Notes under the pieces: model-generated
Told to the model about the DNA's origin: nothing
Databases searched by the model: none
The model's input: only the letters and a program-made list of their open reading frames with translations
DNA from: Yponomeuta sedellus
Taxonomy: Eukaryota; Arthropoda; Insecta; Lepidoptera; Yponomeutidae
Assembly (NCBI GenBank): GCA_934045075.1
Contig: OW203731.1
Location: forward strand, 16,383,570-16,447,569
Reading direction: 5' to 3'
DNA: 64,000 nt
Shown here: in pieces, positions 23,328 to 34,164 of the stretch
Layout of the letters: every line of letters begins with the position of its first letter
How positions within the stretch are numbered: the stretch's first letter is position 1
Translations under genes and position numbers: made by a program

Positions 23328-25009
23328 GTGTCATATTAGTTCCGATATTTCTATCACACGAATATATCCGATTCTATCCGATAGTAGCCGAAGTATATTC
23401 TAAAAGCTTACAGACTGTACTTGAAGCTAAAGGCAATGGCGCTTATTAATCTGCCTGTTTGCTCATACAACATGGCGGTTGCTAAAAACATGCGGGTGTA
23501 TTGTAACGAGCCCACACAGTGTCGTTCTCGCCACGTTTTAGACGGGGTTCCGTGAAAGATAAACAAGATTAAGTGCTTGTACCACACCTTCACGGACTGT
23601 CCTCTGGGCAACCCGACATGCCCGGCCCTTACCGAAAAGGGTGGAAAACGGTGTTGTATTTCGTTTGGGGAAAGGCGATTTGGGCCGTGAGATGAGAACG
23701 CATTCACATGTTTATCTCGAGCCCCTAGCTTGATATATTGGTTAAAAACGGAATTAATCCGCAGCCGGGTTAGGTAAATTGGCCTGGAGTGGCTTCAAAT
23801 AACGTTTTCGCTTCCAGCGCTTTTAGGCTAAGTATATGCAAATGTTTCTGTTGTTAGGAAAGCCTGGTGTAATGATTTGCTTGTTCGTTTGTATGCGGAC
23901 GGCATACTTTGCCTTAAGGTCGATGCGGGGCTGGGATGTTATAATCTCTTACATTGTTGGCTGGAGAGTCTTTGTCAAGGCATGTACGAGTATGTTCCGA
24001 GTTTAGCGCCCGGATGGAACAAGATGTAATTCGATGGACTGAGTATGTACATGTCTAGGGATGTAATCACGTTGTCACTTTTTTACACCATTTTGTGATT
24101 GTTATGCCTCTTTTCCATGTAACGTTTTGCTTCGCTGACGCACCACGTTGCCAGGTATGGCGAAAGTCAAGTTATGAGTCATCAAATTAATGTTCTATTA
24201 ATTAACACTGTTACGCTATACTCTCTTGTACCTCCGATTAGTGATTATGCTCATCTAACCATCATACCCGTAACGTCTTATATCACGCACTTGTAATGTA
24301 AATAATCGGATAACTGTATTTCTTCATTAATGGCTAGTTATTTAATGAAGGAAATGTGAACGAAGTCGTACACGCTGTTTCCATTATGGCGATAAAGCTA
24401 CTGTAATAAAACTTGGCTTACGTAACTACACACTAGCACTAGCTATTTATGGTTACACAGCAATAACCTGTAGTTGTAAACGTCGAAATGTGCGTCGAAA
24501 TCCGAGGCTTCTATTGGAATTCCAGATTGAACTGTTGGGTAATTGCAGAATATTGTTTTGAGTTCACTGCTGGCGCGTACTCGTATTGTACATTTATTTT
24601 ATGCCACACCTGGCAATAAAGTGGCTTTTCCGCACGCTGCGCGTACGGAAAAAGCCGCTTTCTGGCCAAGTGTAGACATAAAAAGATGTACACAATACGG
24701 GAGGTAATAAAGAAAGCTCTCGATCGCATATTTCGATCGCTTGCAGCTCGGGCCGCAAACTTCTGCGATCTCGGCCTTTCTTTGTATTACCACCCTAGTT
24801 GTGTAATGTACTATTATCTACTGCTGACTTGTGTGTAAATATGACGATTGAGTCACCAAAATCATTGTATTCTAGTTTGATTCTATTCCTTCATCTTCCA
24901 CTACTCTGGCTACACGTTTTCAAGAACTAGTTCTTTCAAATCCAGGTGTCACCAGGGTTGGACTGGGTTTAAGGGGCCCGGGTGGCATTTTGGATTTAAG
25001 TACCCGTTT
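23328..25009. other. Intergenic, no gene seen
   Basis: No gene or clear repeat found; several minus-strand frames under 100 codons are unremarkable. Confidence 0.5.
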
Positions 25010-25430
25010 GTATTGTTTAAGGAAAACAGTAGGAACATGTGTGATCAACTGTACGTTCAACGACAAGAATCATTTAACGACATGAAATGACAATCTGTCA
25101 AATTGGAAATGAGGGGCCTAATTTCGTCCCATGTTCCGATACGGCAAAACGGAAAACGGCAAAATCGCTCGCGAGCGAGGGGGGGGGGGGGGGTTCGCAT
25201 AGGCCGGGGCCCGCCTTTTATGGCCAGTTTATATTGTTTAAGGAAAATGAGTGATAAACTGTATGTTTAACTACGTCTTCAAAAATCTATTGAGTTGAAA
25301 ATCTGAAATGAAAATCTGCGAAATTGGAAATGAGGTGCTTAATTTCGTTCAATGTTCCGATACGGCAAAAAAAACGCGGGTGGGGGTGGGGAGGCGCACT
25401 CTACGGGGCCTGTCCTTTATGGCCAGTTCG
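25010..25430 (+). repeat. Diverged two-copy tandem repeat with poly-G tract
   Basis: Two units of about 200 bp share tattgtttaaggaaaa, a segment aaattggaaatgaggggcct and a segment tgttccgatacggcaaaa, followed by a G-rich run and cttttatggccagtt. Unit 1 holds an uninterrupted run of about 17 G (25177-25194); unit 2 holds the interrupted gggtgggggtgggg. Several short open frames here are by-products. Confidence 0.7.
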
Positions 25431-25585
25431 GCCCTCTATGGCTCTATGGTGTCACTCACCACCGTTCTACCCAACATCCTTGGTGTCACTACATCCTTCA
25501 ACTACAAAATTCTCTTAAAATTTGTAACAATTGCTCTTTGGTGGCCGTCTTTCACCTTTTTATTATGTTTAATATAACATATTAT

Positions 25586-25737
25586 CCCCCGGTTTCTGGT
25601 ACACTAACAAACCGTTAATTTACTGTTAACAGCTGTCAGTTGGCCAAAGTGCTTATAGAAAAAACATTTGACACAGCTGTTTGCAGTATATTAACTGAGA
25701 TATTAACAGATTGTTATTGTACGAGAAACTGGGGGTC
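25586..25737. mobile_element. MITE family 2 (CCCCCGGTTTCTGGTACACT)
   Basis: The left end CCCCCGGTTTCTGGTACACT with aacaaaccgttaat matches the inverse of the right end (attaacagattgttattgta, then cgagaaactggggg). Inner sequence includes gctgtcagttggcc. The same family is at 44933-45068 and, lacking its left end, at 45926-46030. Confidence 0.8.
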
Positions 25738-26294
25738 AGTAACGCGTCGGACAGTACCTCTGTTAATAGAAATAATAATTCCATTCTTTTAGGAATTCCT
25801 TAACACTATTAGACCAGTACTTATTGTTGGTCCTAGTTATATGCAGATGTCAGAATTCGTTTCTCAGGAATTCCTCTCCATATTGTTGCCGCAGCAAGAC
25901 TCCCAACTGAATAGACTCTGAATGTTCCTGTCCAAAGACACGCGTGGCGCGTTAATCATAACACCATTCAGAACAGATTGCTAGGTAGGCTATTGTCTTG
26001 ACCGCAGCTGCCGCTTACAGCCTAGCCACGTCCGCCGCAAACAAAACTAGACTTTAACCAGTTGGGATAGGTTTAGAAAACAAATAGCCGATGGCATGTT
26101 AACTGTTGGAAAATATACGATTGTTACGTTTAACAGAATTTCAGAAGACGTGTATTGAATTTGGTAACTATAGGTGCTTATTTTGAAGTCCGCGGTGATT
26201 CTTAGTCGGGTACGTGACTTCCTGAACGAAGCACCACCGATGTGCAAAATCTACCAAGTAAGGTAGCTACAGAATATAATTATTTTATAGAATA
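25738..26294. other. Intergenic, no gene seen
   Basis: No recognisable gene or element. Confidence 0.5.
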
Positions 26295-26643
26295 CTAGCT
26301 TTTGTCCGCGACTCCCTCCGCGTGGACTTTTTTTGCAACCCCTCTCACGCCCTTAAGGCTTAAATTGAGAAAAACGGCGAAACACGCGTTCAATCAATTG
26401 TGCTCAATAGGATTTATTTTAAGTTTCAAGAAAATTAGACCACATTCTTTATACCTCCCATACAAATTTTAGCAACCCTTTTCGCACCCTTAGAGGTTGA
26501 ATTTAAAAATATCCGGTCTTATTCATTGCCTACATTATATATAGACCGTCTGTGCAAAATTTCAGCTTCCTAGGTCCAACGGCTTGGGCTGGTCGTCGAT
26601 GAGTGAGTCAGTCAGTCAGGGCTTTGAATTTTATATAAATAGA
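26295..26643 (-). mobile_element. Small non-autonomous Helitron, family B
   Basis: On the minus strand it begins A|TCTATTTATATAAAATTC and ends in a hairpin (gtccacg...cgcggac), then aaaagCTAG|T. Inner sequence (ccgttggacctaggaagctg, aaattttgcacagac) is shared with 26739-27062 and 42245-42620. No coding capacity. Confidence 0.8.
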
Positions 26644-26738
26644 TATTTATCGGTTCGTGTGAACATAGCATAGTAGGTACAGGCCGGGCGAAAACTCGGT
26701 CTGGCACACTCTGCCCGCCTTGTTGTTTACACGTACAA

Positions 26739-27062
26739 TCTACATAATTAAAATTCAAAGTCCTGACTGACTGGCTCACTCATAAACGGCCAGCCCAAGC
26801 CGTTGGACCTAGGAAGCTGAAATTTTGCAAAGAGGGTCTATGTATAATTTAGGCAAGGAATAAGACCGGATTTTTTGACATTCAATCTCTAAGGGGGCGA
26901 AAAAAGGTTGCCAAAAATTGTATTTTCTAGAAACTTAAAATAAATCCTATTGAATACAATGGATTGAACGCGTGTTTCGCCGTTTTTCTAAATTTAACCC
27001 TTAAGGGACTGAACGGGGTGTCAAAAAAAGTCCACGGAGACGGAGTCGCGGGCAAAAGATAG
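26739..27062 (+). mobile_element. Small non-autonomous Helitron, family B, opposite orientation
   Basis: Starts A|TCTACATAATTAAAATTC and ends agtcgcgggcaaaagATAG|T, where the usual CTAG has changed to ATAG. It is inverted relative to the copy 95 bp to the left. Confidence 0.75.
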
Positions 27063-27075
27063 TTATGAATAAAAA

Positions 27076-27285
27076 CTACCCGTGACCCGCGGTGTTACCC
27101 GCGGTTTATCGATTTTCCTACGGGAATGAGGTATTTTCCTGCAGCAAAACGTAGCTTAAGTGTTAATACAGGAAGTCAGCTAAGTCCATACAATTTTTTT
27201 ATTAAAATGGCCTAAGCCGTTTAGACGTGAAGAAGTAACAAACATACACACTCACAAACTTTCGGCTTTATAATATTAGTGTGTT
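27076..27285 (-). mobile_element. Small Helitron-like repeat, family C
   Basis: On the minus strand it starts near ACACTAATATTATAAAGCCG (the start also used by the Helitron at 32821) and ends ccgcgggtcacggGTAG|TT, a probable decayed CTAG end. The exact 5' base is uncertain. Confidence 0.55.
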
Positions 27286-27304
27286 GTGATGTGATGATGT
27301 GAAT

Positions 27305-27640
27305 TTGATTAGTGTGAGGTGGTTATGTATTAGAACGTCGGCTTTGGACGTCGGGGGCTCGAAGCCAGGTATGTGCCTATGACTTTGTTTCCTAAGTTAC
27401 GTACATTGTGTATACAAAAAGTGCAAATAAATAATTATCTTATCTTACATTTGTAAAGTTGTAGTGAAATACTACTCGCTAACGGTGAGGGCAACATTGT
27501 GACAAAACCCAATTGTCTGAGGTGCTCACATCACCTCGGCGCTTGAAATTGTCAATCCGCGGTGGGCACGCTTGGTGATTAAGCCCGTACTGTCTGTCCG
27601 TGAGACGGCTTGTATTACAAGTCGTGTTATGTATAATTTA
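27305..27640 (+). mobile_element. SINE-2, nearly full copy with degraded tRNA-like head
   Basis: Degenerate tRNA-like head (about 27316-27370), then the SINE-2 body: actactcgctaacggtgagg, caattgtctgaggtg, gcgcttgaaattgtcaatcc, gcggtgggcacgc and a 3' part before cttgtattacaag. Related pieces occur at 28517, 28985, 30850, 39880, 47230, 56495 and 57910. Confidence 0.65.
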
Positions 27641-28180
27641 CTAATAGAGCTAAGGTACGTATATTTGTTTCTATTCGAACAATCTTTAGTAACAAATTCG
27701 TGCGTAATTCATAGATCCTTGCCATCCGTTAGATATTGACCGTGTCGGTCAGTAAGTAAGTTTATAAATTCTGATAGCAGTAAAGTTTGTCCGCCACTTG
27801 TATAACATTACCTAGATTTAATCATGGTTTTATATTTTTTTCTGGTTGTGCAATAAAGTGTTCTCTATCTATTCTATCTAAAATATAAATTTGTCTCGCA
27901 AAATTTATTACTTAATAATTCTGCTCACAAAAGTCTCGCTTCACGTTGTTTCTCAGTAGGTTAGCAACGTACTATGTTATAAGCTTTTCAGATAGCAGAT
28001 ACGAACTTTGAACTTGCGAGTGAACCGTGCCAAGTTCAAGTGGGTACACTTCCGATTAACGATTTTCCTGGAGCATATTCTGCGTGTCCTACGCGAGATT
28101 TTACTCGTCCTCTTTGTAGTATTTAGTCAATGTTCTACTTCTATTATTAAGACAGTCAACTTATGTAATTAAACTTAAAA
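27641..28180. other. Intergenic; one LINE-like tail
   Basis: ctggttgtgcaataaagtgt at about 27842-27862, followed by tctatctattctatct, is the kind of tail left by non-LTR retrotransposons. The same text occurs at 50927-50950. Nothing else recognised. Confidence 0.5.
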
Positions 28181-28366
28181 TCTATAATATAAAAATGAAT
28201 CGCTCAATGTGTTGGTAAGCGCAAATCTCGTGAGCGGCCGATCCGATTTCGCCAATTCTCTTTTTAGCATATTCCTTGAAGTACGAGGATGGTTCTTAGG
28301 ATGAGAAAAATAAAAAAAATTAAAGAATCGACTGTTAGGCGGTACGAAGTTCGCTGGGTCAGCTAG
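28181..28366 (+). mobile_element. Small non-autonomous Helitron, family D, 186 bp
   Basis: A|TCTATAATATAAAAATGAAT at the left; gcggtacgaagttcgctggg then tcagCTAG|T at the right. Insertion between A and T with no duplication, as expected for Helitrons. Confidence 0.8.
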
Positions 28367-28382
28367 TAGTAATATAATGTTT

Positions 28383-28499
28383 AAAAACCTATTTAGAGGC
28401 TAAAAATTTCACCCATGCCGGGATTCGAACCCGCGACCTCTAAATAGGTTTTAAAATTTGTTCCTTAGCACGGGTTAGTGCATTAAAAATAAAAATAGT
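28383..28499 (+). mobile_element. Inverted-head SINE insertion with 17-bp TSD
   Basis: 28383-28440 is minus-oriented SINE (body plus T-arm side of the head); it switches at the shared bases cctct to plus-oriented SINE tail ending gggttagtgcattaaaaata. GTAGTAATATAATGTTT is duplicated exactly at 28366-28382 and 28500-28516. One TSD pair around both halves means one insertion event, as in twin priming. The left TSD begins on the last base of the Helitron at 28181-28366, so the SINE arrived after it. Confidence 0.85.
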
Positions 28500-28516
28500 G
28501 TAGTAATATAATGTTT

Positions 28517-28800
28517 TAGTAGCAATACCACTTGCTAACGGAACAGGAAGTCGTGAGCAAACCTGGGTGTCAGAGGTGTTTAAATACCTCAGTGCTTGAA
28601 ATTGCCAATCCGCGGTGGGCACGCTAAGACCGCCAATTGTACCTTAATCTGTATCTTCTTATTTTCTAAATTGTAATTCCTGGTGTGCAATAAAGTATAT
28701 TCATTTCATTTCATTAAGTACCTACTCTCTCTCTCTTTCTGAGAGAAGACCTGTGGCCTGCAGTGGGACGTTTATAGGCTATATAAATATAGTTAATCTT
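28517..28800 (+). mobile_element. SINE-2, 3' part, split by a LINE-like tail
   Basis: 28520-28625 reads aataccacttgctaacgg through cgcggtgggcacgct. The last part (ctctgagagaagacctgtgg..., ending gggacgtttataggctat) resumes after about 28715. Between them 28627-28714 ends in tgtgcaataaagtatattca and an attcatttcatt run, as a LINE tail would. Confidence 0.6.
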
Positions 28801-28984
28801 ATGTTCGATGGTGGCGCATACATAATTTGGTCCTTCGAGCCGGATAGCTGTATGAAGTGAGAGGCAAATGCTTTTAATGTTTTACACTCTCGATAATTTA
28901 TACCTACCATAGTTAGACCTGACATTTTCGCACTAAGTCTCATAGTGGGGCCATAATTAAGGTATGGTTTAACACTTCAGACTC

Positions 28985-29150
28985 TAAGGTTCCCTCATGT
29001 TTTATTTCACAAGTCAGCGAGTGGTATTGCTACTATTACTTCACAAATGTAAATAACGTAGAAACAAATTGTTACATGCCATGATTCGAATCCACGACCT
29101 CTTGATTAAAAAGTCAGCGTTCTACCGCTCCGATTCCACCGTTTTTTTAG
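28985..29150 (-). mobile_element. SINE-2, 5' part with tRNA-like head
   Basis: Minus strand: GGTGGAATCGGAGCGGTAGA ... GGTCGTGGATTCGAATCATG, a tRNA-like head with B box GATTCGAATC, then the body start (aatttgtttctacg ... agtagcaataccactcgctg). Not a functional tRNA: the stems are mismatched. Confidence 0.6.
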
Positions 29151-30079
29151 TATGTACCATGTCGTATGCTACAGTCTGAAAGATTAATAAAAATAGGATT
29201 CCTGTAAAGCACTCCTTGGTAAGTTTATTTAATCTGTGGTTATGTTGTTACCTCAGTTTAATTGGGTTTTTTCCTTGTAAAATCGCCACAGACTATTTGA
29301 ATCAGCGTTTGCAGGCGCTTTCAGGAATCGTGTTTTTATAAAAAAAAACTATTACTATTATCATTTGTTCCGAATCCCCACCTCACTCGGTACAGTGGCC
29401 ACCATAATAACCGACCTCCGATAGGAGATGGCAGCACAAGAAGAAGAAGACGACTATTATCCCTAAAACTAATTTCATTCTGACGAACTTTCTTGAGACA
29501 GAGAAAAAACCCCTTAGTTGCTGACGTGTTATGGGCATTCGCCACCATATTCAGACATATATTGGCAATCACGCGATAAAGGTATATTAGGTTCTTATCA
29601 CGTTACTATTACCACGGGCCTTAGTGGAAGCCTTTTTATTGGCGTTGCCGGCAATGTGAAGTTTGGGGGAACAATGGATGGTGGACTTATTGATTAGTAC
29701 CAACAGGTGGCTGGGGGCGTCCCGCGCCCCTCGCGTCTTGCCCCACGCTTTCAGATTCAAAACGGGAAGCGTTTGGGCATTTTGATGGTACGGTTTGTTA
29801 AGAAGCAACTTGGCATCAAAGTATTGCACCGTGATGTAAATAAGGTGTTAAATAACACTGAGTTTATACTCGTAGTACCGATTATGGACATGGATATGGT
29901 TTTTTTTTCCACTGGTGGCATTGCTTAGCACCTCGCTAAGTAATTACTTGTGTACATACAATATTGAATATTCTATTTATTTATCTACTGATTATAAAAA
30001 TCGGTAGTGGGAAAACAAATATTGTCTTATAGTGGGAATTTCTCTAATCTATGTGAGTTGTTAAATAGTTACCTATCTT
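29151..30079. other. Intergenic with scattered foldback fragments
   Basis: aaagcactccttggtaag near 29197 and cgccacagactatttgaatc near 29284 resemble arms of the foldback element at 30080-30271. No gene is seen; the short frames at 29336-29928 have no recognisable domain. Confidence 0.45.
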
Positions 30080-30271
30080 ACACTTTATTTATAAAACACA
30101 ATTCCTTAAAACACTCCAAAAACGCTCATTAAAATAGTCCACAGACAATTTTTATGAGCGTTTTTGGAGTGTTTTAAGGAATTGTGTTTTTATAAATAAA
30201 GTATAATGTCCAAAACGCTCATTAAAATAGTCTGTGGACTATTTTAATGAGCGTTTTTGGAGACATTATAC
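30080..30271. mobile_element. Two adjoining hairpins of a foldback element
   Basis: Hairpin 1: arms 30080-30134 and 30149-30205 (tttataaaacacaattcctt and aaacactccaaaaacgctca with their inverse). Hairpin 2: arms from 30201 and ending 30271 (gtataatgtccaaaacgctc ... gacattatac). Both share the internal segment cgctcattaaaatagtc. Relatives lie at 58922-59460. Confidence 0.8.
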
Positions 30272-30849
30272 AGAACAAAAGAACCACAGATTAAATGAAA
30301 TGCCTCTAAAAGTGTTTTAGTGGAATCGTGTAAATATGGCTTTAGGTCTTTTGTCTGTGTGGCGATAAATAAATGTATTTCTTCTTCTTCTTCTTTAAGG
30401 TCTAGGGTTCGGGGTCCTCTTGTGCTATTGGCCAAACCCACAAAGATTGACTAGCTGGGCCATACCTTAGGTAACTTCAGACCATATACCTTAGGTAACT
30501 TCCTTAATTTTGTGTCATTGAGTTTGAGTTTGGTAAATATGCCCAATTTCGAAACCAAAAAGGGATAGAAAACGGAAAGTTTGTAACAACTTTGGAACAG
30601 CCAGAGCCTAATTAATAAAATTTTCCTCAGTTGAAGCGAATTTTACTTATTAAAAGGTGACATGTAGCCACCTTCACAGTTCAATGTGAATAATTAAATG
30701 TTTGCCAAAAAAGAACGACAGTATACATGATATATTTGTTCGAACAACATATTGAACTGTTCATTTTAACTCGTTAATTAAACTCCATTTGAAATGCTCA
30801 GTTATAATTTGTTCAACCATTGCTGTGCCTCTCGACATAGTTTTTTTTT
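30272..30849. other. Intergenic, no gene seen
   Basis: No coding signal. 30290-30330 still resembles the foldback element in part. Confidence 0.5.
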
Positions 30850-30962
30850 GTTGCCTATAAACGTCCCACATAGGTCTTCTCTCAGAGAGAGAATATGGGC
30901 TTAATTACCACGCGTGCCCACCGCGTATTGGCAATTTCAAGCGCTGAGGTATTTGCACTTAT
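30850..30962 (-). mobile_element. SINE-2 3' fragment
   Basis: Reads ttgcctataaacgtcccaca, ctctcagagagagaat, cgtgcccaccgcgtattggc and aagcgctgaggtatttg: the inverse of the SINE-2 3' part. Confidence 0.65.
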
Positions 30963-30964
30963 GT

Positions 30965-31107
30965 CGGTGGTCGCCCATTGGCTCAGTTAGGAGAGCGCTG
31001 GCACGGTTAGCTGGACGTCGCGGGTTCGAGTCCCGGCATGGGTAGAATTTTGCCTCTAAATAGGTTTTTTAAATTGTCCTTAGCACGGGTTAGTGCATTA
31101 AAAGAAT
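30965..31107 (+). mobile_element. tRNA-derived SINE, plus copy
   Basis: tRNA-like head tcgcccattggctcagttag ... cgcgggttcgagtcccggca (30973-31044), body gcctctaaataggtttttta, tail gggttagtgcattaaaagaa. Imperfect flanking tatttgc on both sides may be the TSD. Confidence 0.8.
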
Positions 31108-31459
31108 ATAATATTTGCTCACGCCTCAGACACCCAAGTTTCCCCACTCGATATTATTTATTGAGACGTTAATAGTGTTCAAACGATCAGCCCGAATCTG
31201 TGTGGGCGGGCTAGGCAATGTACTTAGCACGCTCACTTTGATGGCCATTCAAATATTCAGGTTGGGCTTTCTCTATTTCATCACCCGCCATACATGGAGT
31301 CAAACAGGCTTATCGGCGAAACTGATCGCTTGGCTCTTAATAGGATGATATATTTGCGTAGAGCAACCAGGGCTCTGTGGCATAAAGGCGTAGGCGTAAC
31401 GACCGTATCAAATAATCACAGATTTAACGATAGTTCACACACGATAGTTCCATAGTGTT

Positions 31460-31909
31460 ATGTCCTATGGCATACTACTGTGGGGACGGGCTGCAGATAT
31501 TGAGACCATCTTTGTCTTGCAGAAGAGAGCGATTAGATTTATTTATAAGCTAAGCAGTAGAGATTCGTTAAGAGATTTCTTTAAAGAAACTAACATCCTG
31601 ACAGTTGCCGGTCAGTATATCTATGAAAACATTATGTACGTCAGGAAAAATATCAGTAACTTTAAAACTTTGGGTAGCCAACACAATGTAAATACTAGAA
31701 ATAAACATAAACTTTTGTTCCCACTATTTAGGCTGGCAAAGGTTAATACATCCTTCATAGGGCATTGTATACACTTCTATAATAAAATCCCTGAAGATAT
31801 ATTAAGCTTGCCTGAATCGCTGTTCAAAAAATATGTTAAGCACACTTTGTGCCAAAAGGGCTACTATAACATAAAGGATTATCTACATGACAATGAGGTC
31901 TGGAATTAA
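31460..31909 (+). pseudogene. C-terminal piece of a non-LTR retrotransposon reverse transcriptase
   Basis: An open frame of 149 codons starts MSYGILLWGRAADIETIFVL and continues QKRAIRFIYKLSSRDSLRDF, then FKETNILTVAGQYIYENIMY. This (S)YG-I-LWG ... LQKRAIR ... R-SLR-FK ... ILT-YIYE pattern is the region following the reverse-transcriptase domain in insect jockey/CR1-like LINE polyproteins. The endonuclease and catalytic (F/Y)xDD parts are absent, as expected of a 5'-truncated LINE copy. The frame ends in TAA at 31907-31909. The stretch after it (31910-32160) could be its 3' UTR. No function is expected. Confidence 0.8.
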
Positions 31910-32489
31910 AGCCAGTACAATGTATGAGTTCTTTGTTTTATAATAATTATGTAAACTATGTTAATTAAGGACTTTGAAAAGACTAAGTTTGGAGTTTTTT
32001 TGTCCATTTTTTCTCCAAAATGATCTAGATTTTGAAATGGACAACTATTCCTGAGCCAAATTCGATAACGAATGGCGATAAACAAACCGTTGCTAGGCAA
32101 CGACTTGTTTACACCTACAAGGCAGATGTTAACAACCTTTTCTAGAAATGTTTTCATACAAATAATAATCGTTCCTCCTGCTAATGTAAAATGCTTATTT
32201 ATGTTTATATGTTTATGATTTTATAGTGAAAGGCTTAACCGATTTGACTATGACATATGACAACACTGAAATATGAAACACAGATTTAACAAACATCTAC
32301 GCGAGCCATGCCGCATGATTTTCCTAATAGAATTAAGCGCGTTTAAGCAAAAAACATACAAACTCTTCAACTTAATAATATTAATAAGTACCTATAGATG
32401 CTACTATGAAAATGAGTAGATTGGGACCTACTGCAAATATTGCAATAAAAGAAAGTTCTTTGTATATAGTTTTATTCATATGTTCACAC
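31910..32489. other. Probable LINE 3' UTR and intergenic sequence
   Basis: Nothing coding is seen. aatattaataagtacctata and tgcaataaaagaaagttctt near 32370-32455 could belong to element ends, but I cannot assign them. Confidence 0.4.
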
Positions 32490-32800
32490 TAATCATCACT
32501 GTCACTGGCCAAAGAGGAGGATGAATTTGTGTCTCCGGATTGAATTATAAATTAATCAATGACATTATCCATTACACCATCAAATTCGGCGTTTTCTTCT
32601 CTTCTTTAATTACGTGTTCAACACAACGTTGCCATGCTGCTGGAGTAATTTTACTTATTGCCTCATCTAACAGGACCTTTATTTAGCTCAGCCATTTAAA
32701 AAGTTTTATTTTTGGCAGCAACATGGCCTTTTACTTGCCCCCTATGATTTCTATCGGATTTAATTCACAATGATATGGGGGCAATCTATATTTTTGTCTT
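32490..32800 (-). pseudogene. IS630/Tc1-type (DDE_3) transposase, C-terminal remnant
   Basis: On the minus strand LPPYHCELNPIE is followed, after a one-base shift, by GQVKGHVAAKNKTF, then LLDEAISKITPAAWQRCVEH. This is the C-terminal signature of insect IS630/Tc1-related transposases: LPPYHxxxNPIExIW, where the E is the last catalytic acid. Here the expected tryptophan codon is disturbed by the frameshift, and an in-frame stop follows. The piece is broken, and its upstream part is missing or displaced; the Helitron at 32821 begins immediately beside it. Confidence 0.7.
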
Positions 32801-33752
32801 GGGCCATTTTGTCACACATATCTACACTAATATTATAAAGAGGAAAGATTTGTATTTTTGTATGTTTGTAATGAATAAACTCAAAAACTACTAGACCGAT
32901 TGCAATAATTTTTTCACCATTAGAAAGCTGCATTATTCAGAAGTAACATAGGCTATATAATATCACGCTAGGTCCTATAATTGTGGAGCAGTAACCGAAA
33001 ATGTTTCAAAAACGGGGGAAAAGCATCGTTTCTGAGGCCTTCCGTGGCGTGCACTGAGCATATAGTTAAAGTTAGACAAAAATGCTCTATGGATGAATTG
33101 TTCATCTTAACATTACCTTTAAAAAAATCCGCGAGAGCATATGTCTAACTTTTATAGTTTACCCATAACAATCGTTTTAATGATTTAGATGTTTGCTCCA
33201 AAGTAATGTCATTTTGGCGACGGGATTTCGAAGTAAATGGTTTAATCCTATTAAAAGTTTGCTCTAGATAACTCTTGAATTGTTCAATCGGTTACCTTTA
33301 GACTATTAATTCATCCAAAAGATACCTATTAGGTAAGTACTTACCTACTATTTCAAAAGTACATAAAAAAGGCGCGGGGCGGCGCGCGGCGTGAAGTGAC
33401 TAGCCAGCGTGAAGAGACTAGGGCAAAGCAGCGGTGCGGGGGAGGGGAGGTCAGATCAGTGAGATAGGTCCCTACGCAGCAGACGTGTCACGTAACCGAT
33501 CTTAAACATTTTGTAGACTATTTAACTTGCATTTTTTGTTAGAGTAAAAAAGTTCTTTTCAGAACTAATTATAAATTGTTCTTTCCGGCTTTACTGCTAT
33601 AATATCCCAAATTCTATTCTTACCTATACCCTTATTTTCCATAGTAATTATTTATCCTAAATTCTATTCTTATTCTCTACATATTTTTCTATGGAAATTA
33701 AAATATCCTAATTTCTATTGTTATTTTTATCTAATAAAAAAAAATCATCAAT

Positions 33753-33968
33753 TTGCCAAGAAAAAAAAGGTCTCAACTATCTAAAAGTTGCTCTCAAGCG
33801 AGATTAGCAAAAATACGACGTGATGAAGAATCAGTTTTTGAAAATTTTGATCGTCTCGCAAATCAGAGAGCGTATGCGTCGCAATCACGTGCAAGCGAAT
33901 CTAGCGCCGAACGCTTGCACCGCCTTGCTCGAAATAGTGACAGAATGTCACAATCACGTGAAGGCTAG
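33753..33968 (+). pseudogene. Helitron protein, N-terminal fragment
   Basis: Seventy-one codons with no ATG at the start (TTG): PRKKRSQLSKSCSQARLAKI, then a segment RLANQRAYASQSRASESSAE with RLHRLARN. Basic, arginine-rich repeats of this style open insect Helitron Rep/helicase proteins. It ends at a TAG and is followed by about 200 bp with no clear coding match before the helicase begins. Confidence 0.65.
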
Positions 33969-34164
33969 ATACAGATCGAAAATAAACTTTTAGAAGTTAA
34001 CGATAAAAATTTGGTAGACTTTGGGTTACCCTCTCCGAATCGCCCCCTCAAAATGTAGTTAATGTCATACCGAGCTCTACATACGATGTTAGCGAGTTAT
34101 CAGTATATATCAACTCAAATGTACCCAAGTTCAAAAAATTGCGTTCGATGCTATTATTGAAAGT

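Noticed and set aside
25308..25618. Three overlapping frames of 64-89 codons
   Set aside because: They arise from the tandem pair with G runs; three frames open at once indicates composition, not coding.
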